Assembly (NCBI GenBank): GCA_003140095.1
Contig: PLIU01000503.1
Location: 23,089 to 76,461 of the forward strand
DNA length: 53,373 bases
Reading direction: 5' to 3'
DNA from: Verrucomicrobiales bacterium
GTDB taxonomy: Bacteria > Verrucomicrobiota > Verrucomicrobiia > Limisphaerales > Palsa-1400
Of the stretch, positions 33,390-42,485 are shown one piece after another; positions within the stretch are counted from its first letter, which is position 1, and every line of letters begins with the position of its first letter. The position numbers were made by a program, and so were the translations under genes. The notes beneath the pieces are model-generated. The model had not been told where the DNA came from, ran no database searches, and saw only the letters and a list, made by a program, of their open reading frames with translations.

Positions 33390-34691
33390 ATGAAACCCAA
33401 AGATTCCAAGGGGCCGCGGAAACCTGCGGCTAACTCCGTTAAACCCCCTCCCACCTCCGCCGCGACGCACAAGAACAAGGCCGATACCGGCGCCCCGGCC
33501 GCCTCGGCCGCCCCGGCCGCCGCCAAGGCGAAAGGGGCTGCGGGCGCCGCGCGGCTGAAAATCCCGCCCATTCTCCTGGAGGGCGACGCGCCGACGGCTC
33601 CAACTGTCGGCGGCCCAGGCCAGCGTTATGCGGTGGGCCCAACGCCCGCCGCCGCCTCCGCCGTTCCATCCGGCGCGGAATTGCCCGAATCCTACGGCAC
33701 CCGGCAACTGTTTTTGGCGGCGCGCGATCCCCACTGGCTATACTCCCATTGGGATTTCAGCCGCGAAGAACTTAAGAAATACAACGCCCTTTCGGCTGAT
33801 GGACATTTGGTGCTGCGGGTTTTTCGCGGGGCCGCGGAAGGGGAGCCGCTGTCGCATATTCATCTTCATCCCGAATCCCGCACTTGGTTCGTCCCGGTGC
33901 CCGCCGCTGGCGCCAAATATCTGGCGGAGCTTGGCTACCTGGACGCCGGGCACAAATGGGTTTCGCTGACCCGCTCCGGTGCGACCTTCACCCCGCCAGA
34001 CAGCCTTTCGGATGACACTTCCATCCGTTTCGCCACCATTCCGTCGGATGCGCCGTTCGCGGAATTGCTGGCGATGGTCAAAGGGGCCGTGCGCGAGCAT
34101 GTGCCGTTGGTGGAGGCGATGCAGCAGATGCGCGCGCAGGGCTTCCGAAATCTCCCGGCGCCTGAAGAGGTTAAGAGCGAATGGACGCCCGCCCAGGACC
34201 AGGCCCTGGCCGAAGTCATCTCGATTGATCACGTCCGACGGATCTGGATCGGCTCGCTGGAAATCACCGAGTTGATCCGCCGCCAACTGCAAGCGCAAGT
34301 TTCCTCCTTCGGCTTGGCGCAATTCGGCCTGCCCTCCTCGGCCATGGGCGCGCTCTCCAGCGTCTCCAGCCCCTTCGGCGGCGCGGAACGGCGGCGCGCT
34401 TTTTGGTTCAACGTCAACGCCGAGCTTATCATTTACGGCGCAACGGAGCCTGACGCAAAGGTCACCATCGGCGATCGCGCGATCAAACTTCGTCCCGACG
34501 GCTCCTTCAGCTTCCGCTTCGCGCTGCCGGACGGCCAGTATTCCTTGCCGGCGGCGGCGCATTCGGCCGATGGCGTGGAGACGCGCCGGGCGAGCCTGAA
34601 ATTCAGCCGCCAGACGGCCTACGACGGGGAAGTGGGAGCGCATCCGCAAAACAAGAATCTGAAGCCGCCGCTGGTCAGCGCGGTGGCATGA
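33390..34691 (+). CDS. DUF4912 domain protein
   Basis: A 433-residue protein with a basic, Ala/Pro-rich disordered N-terminus (about residues 1-95). The DUF4912 domain follows: YGTRQLFLAARDPHWLYSHW, DFSREELKKYNALSADGHLV, RVFRGA, IHLHPESRTWFVPVPAAGAK and YLAELGYLDAGHKWVSLTRS. A middle helical segment (about 215-325) and a C-terminal beta domain (AFWFNVNAELIIYGATEPDA, VTIGDRAIKLRPDGSFSFRF) complete it. DUF4912 genes commonly sit beside a GH57 glycosidase gene, as here, and a role in alpha-glucan metabolism has been suggested from that. No catalytic residues are known. Confidence 0.88.
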   Translation: MKPKDSKGPRKPAANSVKPPPTSAATHKNKADTGAPAASAAPAAAKAKGAAGAARLKIPPILLEGDAPTAPTVGGPGQRYAVGPTPAAASAVPSGAELPESYGTRQLFLAARDPHWLYSHWDFSREELKKYNALSADGHLVLRVFRGAAEGEPLSHIHLHPESRTWFVPVPAAGAKYLAELGYLDAGHKWVSLTRSGATFTPPDSLSDDTSIRFATIPSDAPFAELLAMVKGAVREHVPLVEAMQQMRAQGFRNLPAPEEVKSEWTPAQDQALAEVISIDHVRRIWIGSLEITELIRRQLQAQVSSFGLAQFGLPSSAMGALSSVSSPFGGAERRRAFWFNVNAELIIYGATEPDAKVTIGDRAIKLRPDGSFSFRFALPDGQYSLPAAAHSADGVETRRASLKFSRQTAYDGEVGAHPQNKNLKPPLVSAVA

Positions 34692-34740
34692 GGCGGCGCT
34701 AGGCGGGTTGGAGGCCCGCCCCTTGTTGTGGTTGTGACGC

Positions 34741-34971
34741 ATGCTAAGCCCCTACGCCAAAGCCGTTCTCTTCGTCATCCGGTTGATCGCGTGCGGTTTG
34801 ATCATTTTGGGTTGCGGGCTTTGCGCCGGTGATTTGTTTTTGTACTTGTCACATCATCCCGTTCCCCGGCCGGCCCTGCTGGCGCTCAAAGCGGCGCCCG
34901 TGCTGGCCGGGGCGGCCCTGTACGGAAAAGCCAGGCCCATGGCCATTCATTTCACAAAGGATTTGGATTGA
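34741..34971 (+). CDS. Small inner-membrane protein between DUF4912 and GH57 genes
   Basis: A 76-residue protein with a long hydrophobic segment (AVLFVIRLIACGLIILGCGL, about residues 8-33), a short polar loop (SHHPVPRP) and a second hydrophobic helix (ALLALKAAPVLAGAALYGK). It ends with a charged tail HFTKDLD. No family is assigned. It starts 49 bases after the DUF4912 stop on the same strand and ends just before the inserted palindromic element, so it was probably in one operon with the GH57 gene before that insertion. The ATG at 34741 directly precedes a Lys-containing helix start. Confidence 0.6.
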   Translation: MLSPYAKAVLFVIRLIACGLIILGCGLCAGDLFLYLSHHPVPRPALLALKAAPVLAGAALYGKARPMAIHFTKDLD

Positions 34972-34978
34972 TTTGAAC

Positions 34979-35148
34979 CTAAGGCATCTAGCAAAAATAA
35001 ATCGTGCAATTTGCGCGCCGGGATTTTGGCCGCTGGCGAGGCGAACGCGAGGCGCATTTCCACATGGATCTGTAACGAGCGTTCAACGAAGCCAACGGCC
35101 AAAAGACCAGGCGCATTTTGCACAATTTATTTTTGCTGGATGCCTAAG
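34979..35148. mobile_element. MITE-like element, 160 bp, with 5-bp flanking direct repeats
   Basis: Between CTAAG (34979-34983) and CTAAG (35144-35148) lies a 160-bp near-palindrome. The left end GCATCTAGCAAAAATAAAT and the complement of the right end GCATCCAGCAAAAATAAAT differ at one base; pairing continues with few mismatches through TGTGCAA, TGCGC, TTTTGGCCG-TGGC and GAACGC to a small central loop. Terminal inverted repeats, no coding capacity and a short target duplication are the marks of a miniature inverted-repeat element. It separates the DUF4912 genes from the GH57 gene. Confidence 0.75.
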
Positions 35149-35160
35149 CTCCACCCCCCC

Positions 35161-36750
35161 ATGCAAGGCCATTTCGCCCTGATATTGCACGCGCATTTGC
35201 CGTTCGTGCGCCATCCGGAACACGAGAAGTTTCTGGAGGAGAACTGGCTTTTCGAGGCCATCACCGAGACCTACCTCCCGCTCCTTCAGATCATGGAACG
35301 CTGGCAGAACGACGCCATGCAAACCCGGCTGACGATCTGCCTCTCCCCGCCTCTGTGCGCCATGTTGCTGGACCCGATGTTGCAGGATCGCTACGTGCGG
35401 CACCTGGACGGGCTGATTGAATTGGCGGAGAGCGAGATTCATCGCACGCATTGGGACCCCGCCTATCGCGAACTGGCCTGGATGTACCACCATCGGTTCA
35501 CCGGGTTGCGCGAAACTTATTTTGACTACGGGCGGAATCTGGCCGGCGCCTTCCGGCGGTTTCAAGAGGACGGATTGCTGGAAATCGCCACCTGCGCGGC
35601 CACGCACGCGCTGCTGCCGTTGCTGGCCGGGGATCCGCCGTCCTTGCGCGCCCAGATTATGGTGGCGCGCGACTATCATCGCGCCTGCTTCGGACGCGAT
35701 CCGCGCGGTATCTGGCTGCCCGAGTGCGCGTTTGACGAGGGCATCGTGGAAGTGCTGCAGGAAGCGAATATTCGGTGGTTCGTGACCGAAACGCACGGGC
35801 TGCTTCATGCCCGGCCACGTCCGCGCTACGGGGTGTTCGCGCCTGTTTTCACCCCCAACGGCGTGGCCGCCTTCGGGCGTGATTTTGAGTCCGCCCGCCA
35901 GGTCTGGAGCAAGCAACAAGGCTACCCGGGCGACTTCCGTTATCGCGATTTTTACCGCGACGTCGGCTTCGATCTGGATCTGGATTATGTCAAGCCTTAT
36001 TTGCCTGCCACCGGCAAGCAGGGATTCACCGGCATCAAATACCATCGCATCACCGGCCCAACGCTGGACAAACAAGTCTATGACCGCGCCGCCGCCTTGC
36101 GCGCAGCCGATGAGCACGCGGCCCATTTCCTGCGGGCGCGCGTGGAGCAGTTCCACAAATTGGGCGCGATCATGGACCGGCCGCCGATCGTGGTCTCGCC
36201 CTACGACGCCGAACTATTCGGCCATTGGTGGTATGAAGGGCCGGAGTTCTTGAATCTCTTCGTGCGCAAGGCCTATTACGACCAGCAGGCCTTCACCTTC
36301 ATTACTCCCGGCGAGTATTTGCGCCGCTATCCGACCCAGCAAGTCGCCACGCCCGCGGCCTCGAGCTGGGGCGAGGAGGGTTATTGGCGCGTCTGGCTGA
36401 ACGAATCCAACGAATGGATTTACCCGCACCTGCGCCTGGCGCAAGCGCGCATGACCGAATTGGCCGAGCGTTTTTCCGGCGCCAACGGGTTGACCGGGCG
36501 TGCCCTGCGCCAGGCCGCGCGCGAACTGCTCCTGGCCCAAGCCAGCGACTGGCCGTTCATCCTGCGCACCGGCACCAGCCCCGATTACGCCGCCCGCCGC
36601 GTCAAAGACCATCTGTGGCGTTTCCTGGAACTTCATCGGCAACTGACGGCCGGCGAAATCGACGAACCCTGGCTGGCGCAAGTCGAGCAGGCCGACAACA
36701 TTTTTCCGAACATCGACTGCCGGTATTGGGCCCGACTGCCCGCGTCGTAG
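35161..36750 (+). CDS. GH57 family 1,4-alpha-glucan branching enzyme/glycosidase (DUF1957)
   Basis: Cytoplasmic GH57 enzyme of 529 residues acting on alpha-glucans such as glycogen, with branching activity most likely. The barrel opens ALILHAHLPFVRHPEHEKFL, continues with GIWLPECAF, where Glu188 is the expected nucleophile, and SPYDAELFGHWWYEG, where Asp349 is the expected acid. The C-terminal DUF1957-type helical region includes SSWGEEGYWRVWLNESNEWI and a final Ala-rich bundle. ATG 35161 is chosen: the family normally starts just before this FALILHAHLPF strand, and the earlier ATG at 35140 lies inside the end of the inserted element. The DUF4912 gene upstream is its usual neighbour. Any promoter read from upstream must pass through the 160-bp palindrome. 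Confidence 0.9.
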   Translation: MQGHFALILHAHLPFVRHPEHEKFLEENWLFEAITETYLPLLQIMERWQNDAMQTRLTICLSPPLCAMLLDPMLQDRYVRHLDGLIELAESEIHRTHWDPAYRELAWMYHHRFTGLRETYFDYGRNLAGAFRRFQEDGLLEIATCAATHALLPLLAGDPPSLRAQIMVARDYHRACFGRDPRGIWLPECAFDEGIVEVLQEANIRWFVTETHGLLHARPRPRYGVFAPVFTPNGVAAFGRDFESARQVWSKQQGYPGDFRYRDFYRDVGFDLDLDYVKPYLPATGKQGFTGIKYHRITGPTLDKQVYDRAAALRAADEHAAHFLRARVEQFHKLGAIMDRPPIVVSPYDAELFGHWWYEGPEFLNLFVRKAYYDQQAFTFITPGEYLRRYPTQQVATPAASSWGEEGYWRVWLNESNEWIYPHLRLAQARMTELAERFSGANGLTGRALRQAARELLLAQASDWPFILRTGTSPDYAARRVKDHLWRFLELHRQLTAGEIDEPWLAQVEQADNIFPNIDCRYWARLPAS

Positions 36751-36836
36751 CGAACTTGTCCTCCTGCACCCGATGAATAATGGGGGCAAATTTTCGTCTT
36801 TGGTTTGCACGGTTCGAACCATTACGACGTGATATC

Positions 36837-39800
36837 ATGCGGCATAACAAATTGCTTTCCGTCCTGTGCAGGCGCATGGCCGCGCTTTTGGCGCTTGGCC
36901 TTCCGCTCCTTCTGAACGCCGGGGAGGGTGAAACCAGCGGCGGGAAAGACAAATCCAGCGACGCGCAACTGGCCATCAAGCAATTCAAGGTGCCGCAGGG
37001 CTTCAAGGTGGATTTGTTCGCGGCGGAGCCTCAAGTCAAGAACCCGGTCGCTTTCTGCTTCGATGAGGCGGGTCGTATCTATATGGCGGAGACATTTCGC
37101 CTGACACACCTCGTTTATGACATCCGGGAGCACTTGAATATGTACGACGATGATCTGGCTTGCCGCACGGTGGAAGACCGGGCGGCGATGGTCAAAAAAT
37201 TTCTGGGCAATCGGGAAAAAGATCTGACAGCCGAAACCGATGACATCCGGCTGTTGGAAGACAGCCAAGGGACGGGCCGCGCTGACCGCTCGACGATTTT
37301 TGCCGATGGCTTCAACGGCGAACTGGAGGGTTTGGGCGCGGGCGTTTTGGCGCGGAAGGGCGACATTTATTATACGGACATTCCCAATCTCTGGCGCTTG
37401 CGCGACCTGAACCATGCGGGCAAAGCGGATGAGCGCACTTCATTGAGTTACGGTTATGGCGTTCACTACGGCTACGCAGGCCATGACCTGCACGGCCTGT
37501 GCCTCGGGCCGGATGGCAAACTGTACTTCAGCATCGGCGACCGCGGTTTGCATGTCAAAACGAAGGAGGGCAAAGTGCTGGATTATCCCGACACGGGTTC
37601 GGTGCTGCGGTGCAATCTGGACGGTTCCGAGCTGGAGGTCTTCGCCTACGGGTTGCGCAATCCGCAAGGCCTGGCTTTTGACGACCACGGCAATCTTTTC
37701 ACCGGCGATAACAATTGCGATTATGGCGACGCGGCCCGCCTGGTTTATGTGGTCGAAGACGGCGACAGCGGCTGGCGCATCCCCAATCAATTCAGCGAAA
37801 CGACTCCGGCGGGAGTGTGGAATTCAGAAAAGATGTGGCATCTCCAGTTTCCAGAACAAGCGGCCTATATCGTGCCGCCCATCGCCCACATTGCCGTCGG
37901 GCCCTCGGGAATCGCCCATTATCCGGGAACCGGGTTTTCGGAAAAGTACAAGGATCATCTCTTCTTGTGCGATTTCAGAGGTTCTCCCGCCGAGAGCGGC
38001 ATTCATGGTTTTGGTGTCAAAGAGAAAGGCGCGGGCTATGAAATGGCCGATCACACCGAGTTCTTTTGGAATATTCTGGCCACGGACGTGAAGTTCAGCC
38101 CGGATGGCCGCATGTTCGTGGCCGATTGGGTGCAAGGTTGGGACGCCATCGGAGTGGGGCGGCTCTACCGTTGCTATGATCCGGTGCTGGTGGACTCTCC
38201 ATTGGTGCTCGAAACCAAAAAACTCATCGCCGAGGGCATGGAAAATCGTTCGCCCGAAGAATTGGAAAGATTGCTCGGTCACGCCGACCAGCGAGTCAGG
38301 CAGGAGGCACAGTTTGAAATGGTGGACCGGGTGCTGGCCAAAGCTGCGGGTCCGCAGATGAGTAAAAAATGCGTCGATAGCTTGGTCCGTGTTGCTCTGA
38401 TAAATGATAATCCTCTGGCCCGTTTACATGCCGTTTGGGGGCTTGGCCAGATTGGCCGGCCGCAGCCACGCTTGCTCGGCCCAATCCTCCCGCTGCTGGA
38501 AGACAACGATGCGGAAGTCAGGGCGCAAACCGCGAAGGTTCTGGGCGACGCGCGGTTCGCCAAGGCCACCAAGGATTTGATCAGAGCGTTGGGCGATCCC
38601 AGCCTGCGCGTGCGATTCTTCGCCGCGGAAGCGCTGGGCAAATTGCGGAGCAAAAAAGCAGCGGCGCCGCTTCTGGCCATGCTGCGCGAAAATGCGGACA
38701 AGGACCCTTTTTTGCGCCACAGCGGAGTCATGGGTCTGGTGGGAACGGCTGCGCCAGACACATTACTGGCGGCGGCCCGGGACGATTCGCGTTCGGTGCG
38801 CATGAGTGTGTTGCTCGCCATGCGGCGCATGCAATGGCCCAGGATTGCGTTGTTTCTGCATGATAGCGACCCGTTGATCGTGTCGGAGGCGGCGCGCGCC
38901 ATCAACGACGTGCCGCTCAACGAAGCGATGCCACAACTGGCCGCTCTGATTGCACAGCCCACCCAATCTGAACCGCTGGACTGGCGCGTCATCAATGCGA
39001 ACTTCCGCCTCGGCGGCGAAAAAAACGCAGCGGCCCTGGCGGGCTATGCCGCGCAAAGCGGCGCGACGGAAAAGGTGCGCGTGGAGGCCTTGCACGCGCT
39101 TGAAACCTGGGCCAAGCCTTCTTCGCGTGACCGTATCACCGGGTTTTGGCGGTCCATGGCGGAGCGCGATGGAAAAATTGCGGCGGACGCTCTGAGTCCG
39201 GTCATCGAGAGAATTCTGGGCGCCGCCCCCGATGCGGTGCGAGTAGCCGCCATTGAAGCCGCGCAAAAATTGTCGCTGACCAACGTGGCTGCCTCCTTGT
39301 GGGAGCTTACGTCCGATCCCAAGGCCGCCGCCAATGTTCGCGTTGCGGCGCTCCAGACCCTGGGGACATTTCATGACCCGAGGCTGCTGGAGGCGGTGAA
39401 GTTGGCCATGACCGACCATGACGAAAACGTGCGCGAAGAGGCTTACCGCTTGCTGGCGCAAATCAGGCCGGGCGATGCCGCCAATGCGTTGGCCTTGGTT
39501 TTGGAGAAAGGCGGCTTGAAGGAAAAACAGGGCGCGCTCGCAACTTTGGGCTCCTTGCAGGGTGACGCGGCGGACACGTTGCTCGCCGAATGGCTGGACA
39601 GACTCATCGCCGGCAAGGTCGAGCGGGAAATGCAATTCGACGTCCTCGAAGCCGCCCGCAAGCGCGATGCCGTTTTGGTCAAAGACAAACTCAAACAATA
39701 TGAAGCGAGCCGGCCCAAAGAAGATGAAATCGCGGGCTTCCGGGAAACGCTTTACGGCGGCAATGCGGAGATGGGCCGTAAAATTTTCATGGAGCGCCCG

Positions 39801-40178
39801 GAGGCATCCTGTGTGCGCTGTCACAAGGCCAATGATCAGGGCGGGCAAGTGGGTCCCGAATTGGCGGGCATCATCACCCGGCATGACCGCGAATATATTC
39901 TGGAATCCATACTCTTTCCCAACAAACAAATCGCGCCCGGCTATGAAAATTTGCTTTTGGAAATGAAGAATGGCAAGTCTTACGCCGGAATAGTCAAAGC
40001 CCAGGATGATCAGGAATTGTCGCTCTTCTCCATGGAAGACAACGTGCTCGTCAAGCTGAAAAAGAGCGACATCAAGAAGGAAGTCAAAGGCCGGTCGGCC
40101 ATGCCGGAAGGGTTGGGAACCATCCTGGCCAAGCAAGACCTACGCAACCTGGTGGAATTCCTGGCCACGCTGAAATAA
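36837..40178 (+). CDS. PVC-type membrane-bound dehydrogenase with HEAT repeats and c-type heme site
   Basis: A 1113-residue exported protein of the large PVC-type dehydrogenase family. Signal peptide MRHNKLLSVLCRRMAALLAL onward to about residue 30. Residues about 45-460 form a glucose/sorbosone-dehydrogenase-like propeller: FKVPQGFKVDLFAAEPQVKN, AFCFDEAGRIYMAETFR, GLCLGPDGKLYFSIGDRG, GLRNPQGLAFDDHGNLFTGD and DVKFSPDGRMFVADWVQGWD. Residues about 465-960 are HEAT-like repeats (VRAQTAKVLGDARFAKATKD). The end is a c-type cytochrome domain with heme motif CVRCH at residues 992-996, followed by GQVGPELAGI and a distal Met region. It would need the CcsA/ResB system in this window. Substrate unknown; carbohydrates are likely. 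ATG 36837 is used since the signal peptide starts there. Confidence 0.88.
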   Translation: MRHNKLLSVLCRRMAALLALGLPLLLNAGEGETSGGKDKSSDAQLAIKQFKVPQGFKVDLFAAEPQVKNPVAFCFDEAGRIYMAETFRLTHLVYDIREHLNMYDDDLACRTVEDRAAMVKKFLGNREKDLTAETDDIRLLEDSQGTGRADRSTIFADGFNGELEGLGAGVLARKGDIYYTDIPNLWRLRDLNHAGKADERTSLSYGYGVHYGYAGHDLHGLCLGPDGKLYFSIGDRGLHVKTKEGKVLDYPDTGSVLRCNLDGSELEVFAYGLRNPQGLAFDDHGNLFTGDNNCDYGDAARLVYVVEDGDSGWRIPNQFSETTPAGVWNSEKMWHLQFPEQAAYIVPPIAHIAVGPSGIAHYPGTGFSEKYKDHLFLCDFRGSPAESGIHGFGVKEKGAGYEMADHTEFFWNILATDVKFSPDGRMFVADWVQGWDAIGVGRLYRCYDPVLVDSPLVLETKKLIAEGMENRSPEELERLLGHADQRVRQEAQFEMVDRVLAKAAGPQMSKKCVDSLVRVALINDNPLARLHAVWGLGQIGRPQPRLLGPILPLLEDNDAEVRAQTAKVLGDARFAKATKDLIRALGDPSLRVRFFAAEALGKLRSKKAAAPLLAMLRENADKDPFLRHSGVMGLVGTAAPDTLLAAARDDSRSVRMSVLLAMRRMQWPRIALFLHDSDPLIVSEAARAINDVPLNEAMPQLAALIAQPTQSEPLDWRVINANFRLGGEKNAAALAGYAAQSGATEKVRVEALHALETWAKPSSRDRITGFWRSMAERDGKIAADALSPVIERILGAAPDAVRVAAIEAAQKLSLTNVAASLWELTSDPKAAANVRVAALQTLGTFHDPRLLEAVKLAMTDHDENVREEAYRLLAQIRPGDAANALALVLEKGGLKEKQGALATLGSLQGDAADTLLAEWLDRLIAGKVEREMQFDVLEAARKRDAVLVKDKLKQYEASRPKEDEIAGFRETLYGGNAEMGRKIFMERPEASCVRCHKANDQGGQVGPELAGIITRHDREYILESILFPNKQIAPGYENLLLEMKNGKSYAGIVKAQDDQELSLFSMEDNVLVKLKKSDIKKEVKGRSAMPEGLGTILAKQDLRNLVEFLATLK

Positions 40179-40346
40179 GGGGCACGATATAATAATCTAT
40201 ATTTATTCACTAGGGATACTTGACATTATCCGTTGAGTCTGCCATTTTGCCTCCGTTAAGAGTTCTTCAGTGCTCATCCGAGGCTCCAGCCGGGATTCGG
40301 ATTGAGGGACTTGCTGATATGAACAGAAATTAATGGATTTCATTTT

Positions 40347-41189
40347 ATGAGAGCACTTGTTCCCGCTCGCCTTGGCGGGCCTGTTTCCGCCGAGATTCTT
40401 CGAGAACATACCGGGACGATCGAGAAGTTGCTTTCGCCCCTGCTCAAGCTGGCCGAAAACTCGGACTCGATCATCGCTGGTTCCGTAGGCGAATTTGAGG
40501 CTGGAGAAGAGATCTTTCACATTCCGCGCTTCATCTTCATGGGGCCAAAAGGAGGCGGCGATACCATTCGCCTGGCAGTTTTCGCAACCATTTGCGGTGA
40601 TGAACCGCAAGGGGCAAAGGCGATTGCTTCCTTCTTCCAACAATTGGAGAGCAATCCCGGCCCGGCCTCCGGCTATCACATTTACGCTTATCCGATTTGT
40701 AACCCATCCGGTTTGGCCGCCGACACCCGCCACAATGCGGCCGGCCAGGACTTGGCCGCCCATTTATGGCGCGGATCAAATCAGCCAGAGGCATATTACC
40801 TGGAGCGGGAAATGGGAGTGCATCTTTTTCAGGGCGTGATTTCGTTGGGCGGCACCGACGATGACCAACCGCGCTTTCTCTTTAGCGGGGGACGGAATTC
40901 GATTTTGCGCGCCGCGCTGGCGTCGGCCGCGATGCCCGCCGCCCGCCTGTTTTTGGCCGACGCGCCACCCGAAAACGCAGTCAGCAGCGCTGTGTTTCGG
41001 GAACAGCAGGTATCCCAAGCGACCGGTTTCCTCACCGGGACCAATGAATTGCGCCCCGTGCCGTTTGAAATTAATTTTGAAATTCCCCGGCAGGCGCCGG
41101 AGCAAACCCAAATTGTCTGGATGGCCAACGCGTTGAAGTCAATACTGGATTCCTACCGCACCGTTCTGGCGATCCGGCAAAATATATGA
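40347..41189 (+). CDS. M14/aspartoacylase-like protein, probably without zinc site
   Basis: A 280-residue cytoplasmic protein resembling the M14 carboxypeptidase/aspartoacylase fold: IRLAVFATICGDEPQGAKAI corresponds to the region that normally reads HGxE, and AYPICNPSGLAADTRHNAAG then QDLAAHLWRG to NPxG, TRxNxxGxDLNRxF. The first zinc His is Cys (CGDEP) and the third ligand region reads GVISLGGTDDD where active relatives have SLH. The Arg/Asn-Arg pair of the substrate site is also lost (DLAAHL). So it is likely a pseudo-enzyme or an altered one. No signal peptide. It lies 168 bases after the dehydrogenase gene and before the encapsulin leader; its role there is unknown. Confidence 0.65.
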   Translation: MRALVPARLGGPVSAEILREHTGTIEKLLSPLLKLAENSDSIIAGSVGEFEAGEEIFHIPRFIFMGPKGGGDTIRLAVFATICGDEPQGAKAIASFFQQLESNPGPASGYHIYAYPICNPSGLAADTRHNAAGQDLAAHLWRGSNQPEAYYLEREMGVHLFQGVISLGGTDDDQPRFLFSGGRNSILRAALASAAMPAARLFLADAPPENAVSSAVFREQQVSQATGFLTGTNELRPVPFEINFEIPRQAPEQTQIVWMANALKSILDSYRTVLAIRQNI

Positions 41190-41225
41190 CCTCGATCCAT
41201 CCCGCCAACCGTGAACAGAAGTCAG

Positions 41226-41253
41226 TTGACATCCGGCCGCGCCGCCCTAAGAT
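41226..41253 (+). promoter_or_regulatory. Sigma70-like promoter of the encapsulin operon
   Basis: A perfect TTGACA (41226-41231), a 16-base spacer and TAAGAT (41248-41253, four of six matches) point to a start near 41260. That gives a 5' leader of about 240 bases before the shell-protein ATG, containing the alternative hairpins at 41263-41330. It lies just after the end of the preceding gene. Confidence 0.55.
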
Positions 41254-41262
41254 GACGCCGCT

Positions 41263-41330
41263 GGCTGGCCATACTGAGCACCCTCAATTGGGCGGCCAGC
41301 CGAACTCAAGTTGCGAAAGACGGCTGGCCG
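41263..41330 (+). promoter_or_regulatory. Leader RNA with two mutually exclusive hairpins
   Basis: GGCTGGCC (41263-41270) can pair with GGCCAGCC (41294-41301). The same middle arm, extended to CGGCCAGCCG (41293-41302), can instead pair perfectly over ten bases with CGGCTGGCCG (41321-41330). The two structures exclude each other, the layout expected of an attenuator or riboswitch. The remaining leader (41331-41501) shows no gene; an open frame from 41186 across it lacks protein-like composition. No known riboswitch motif was recognised. Confidence 0.5.
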
Positions 41331-41501
41331 ACCAGACCATTGGAGCCTCCCAGGAAAGCATAGCATTCATGCCGAGCATCATTCAGTGTCGCGCCGCGAG
41401 GTTGTCAAACTTCGTCCTCCCCGCTCGCACACAATGGCTTTCCTTGGGCGCGTGTGCTCTGGAGTCGTCCGTCTTCTCACCATCCCATTAAGAAAAACCC
41501 T

Positions 41502-42485
41502 ATGAGCGCCGCTCCCAAGGCATCCGAACCCAGGCTCAGTTTAAGCGCGGCCGCCGCGCGCAACCTCGCCACTGCCACCGTCACCGTTCCGCAAATGGCG
41601 GAAATCACCCCGCGCTGGCTCCATCGTCTCCTGCCTTGGGTGGACGTCGATGGCGGCGTTTATCGCGCCAACCGCGTCGCCAAGGCGGCCAAAGGCGCCC
41701 CCGCCAACGAATTCGGCGAAGTCAAAGTGGAACTTCTGACCGTCAACGGCAACGAGCCAAAACTGCCTACCACCTTTGTTGATTACGAGGAAGACCCGCG
41801 CGAATACCACTTGAGCACCATTCAGACGGTCTTGCGCACACATACGAGAGTGACGGACCTTTACAGCAACCGCATCGATCAATTGCGCCAACAAATCCGG
41901 CTGACAGTGGAGGCGGTCAAAGAGCGCGAAGAATGGGAACTCCTCAACAACCCCGATTTTGGCCTCCTCCACGAGGTCGCTCCTTCGCAGCGCATTCCGA
42001 CGCGCAAAGGCCCCCCAACGCCTGACGACTTGGACGAATTGTTGATGCTGGTTTGGAAGAAACCCGCGTTTTTCCTGGCCCATCCCAGGGCCATCGCCGC
42101 CTTCGGCCGGGAATGCACTCGACGGGGTGTGCCGCCCGCCATCGTGCATTTGTTCGGTTCGCCGTTCCTGAGTTGGCGCGGCGTCCCCCTCATTCCCACC
42201 AACAAATTGGAGTTGGGTCCCAAGTCCAAATCTGATCCTGGCCCCACGAGCATTCTTCTCTTGCGCGTCGGCGAAGCGGAGCAAGGCGTCGTCGGCTTGC
42301 AAAAAGCGGGCGTCACAGGCGAAGTCGAACCTGGACTGTCTGTCCGCTACATGGGTACAGACCAACATTCCATCGCGTCTCACCTGGTGACCCGTTATTT
42401 CTCGGCCTCGGTGCTCACCGTGGACGCCATCGCCCAACTGGAAAACGTTTTGGTGGGCCACTACCATGAGTACAATTACAAATAG
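41502..42485 (+). CDS. Family 2A encapsulin shell protein (SrpI-like)
   Basis: A 327-residue HK97-fold protein that self-assembles into an icosahedral nanocompartment. It closely follows the cyanobacterial SrpI pattern: [20 protein letters not shown] then [155 protein letters not shown] and a C-terminus HYHEYNYK. No cyclic-nucleotide-binding insert is present, which places it in class 2A rather than 2B. The ATG at 41502 opens the N-terminal arm. The cysteine desulfurase cargo gene overlaps its end by 20 bases. Confidence 0.93.
   Translation: MSAAPKASEPRLSLSAAAARNLATATVTVPQMAEITPRWLHRLLPWVDVDGGVYRANRVAKAAKGAPANEFGEVKVELLTVNGNEPKLPTTFVDYEEDPREYHLSTIQTVLRTHTRVTDLYSNRIDQLRQQIRLTVEAVKEREEWELLNNPDFGLLHEVAPSQRIPTRKGPPTPDDLDELLMLVWKKPAFFLAHPRAIAAFGRECTRRGVPPAIVHLFGSPFLSWRGVPLIPTNKLELGPKSKSDPGPTSILLLRVGEAEQGVVGLQKAGVTGEVEPGLSVRYMGTDQHSIASHLVTRYFSASVLTVDAIAQLENVLVGHYHEYNYK

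Noticed and set aside
36811-36820. GGTTCGAACC resembling a tRNA T-loop
   Set aside because: No acceptor, D or anticodon stems can be drawn around it; it is a 10-base palindrome 17 bases before the dehydrogenase start.
41186-41491. Open frame of 101 codons overlapping the M14-like gene by four bases
   Set aside because: Its sequence has no protein-like pattern and spans the promoter and paired arms of the encapsulin leader.
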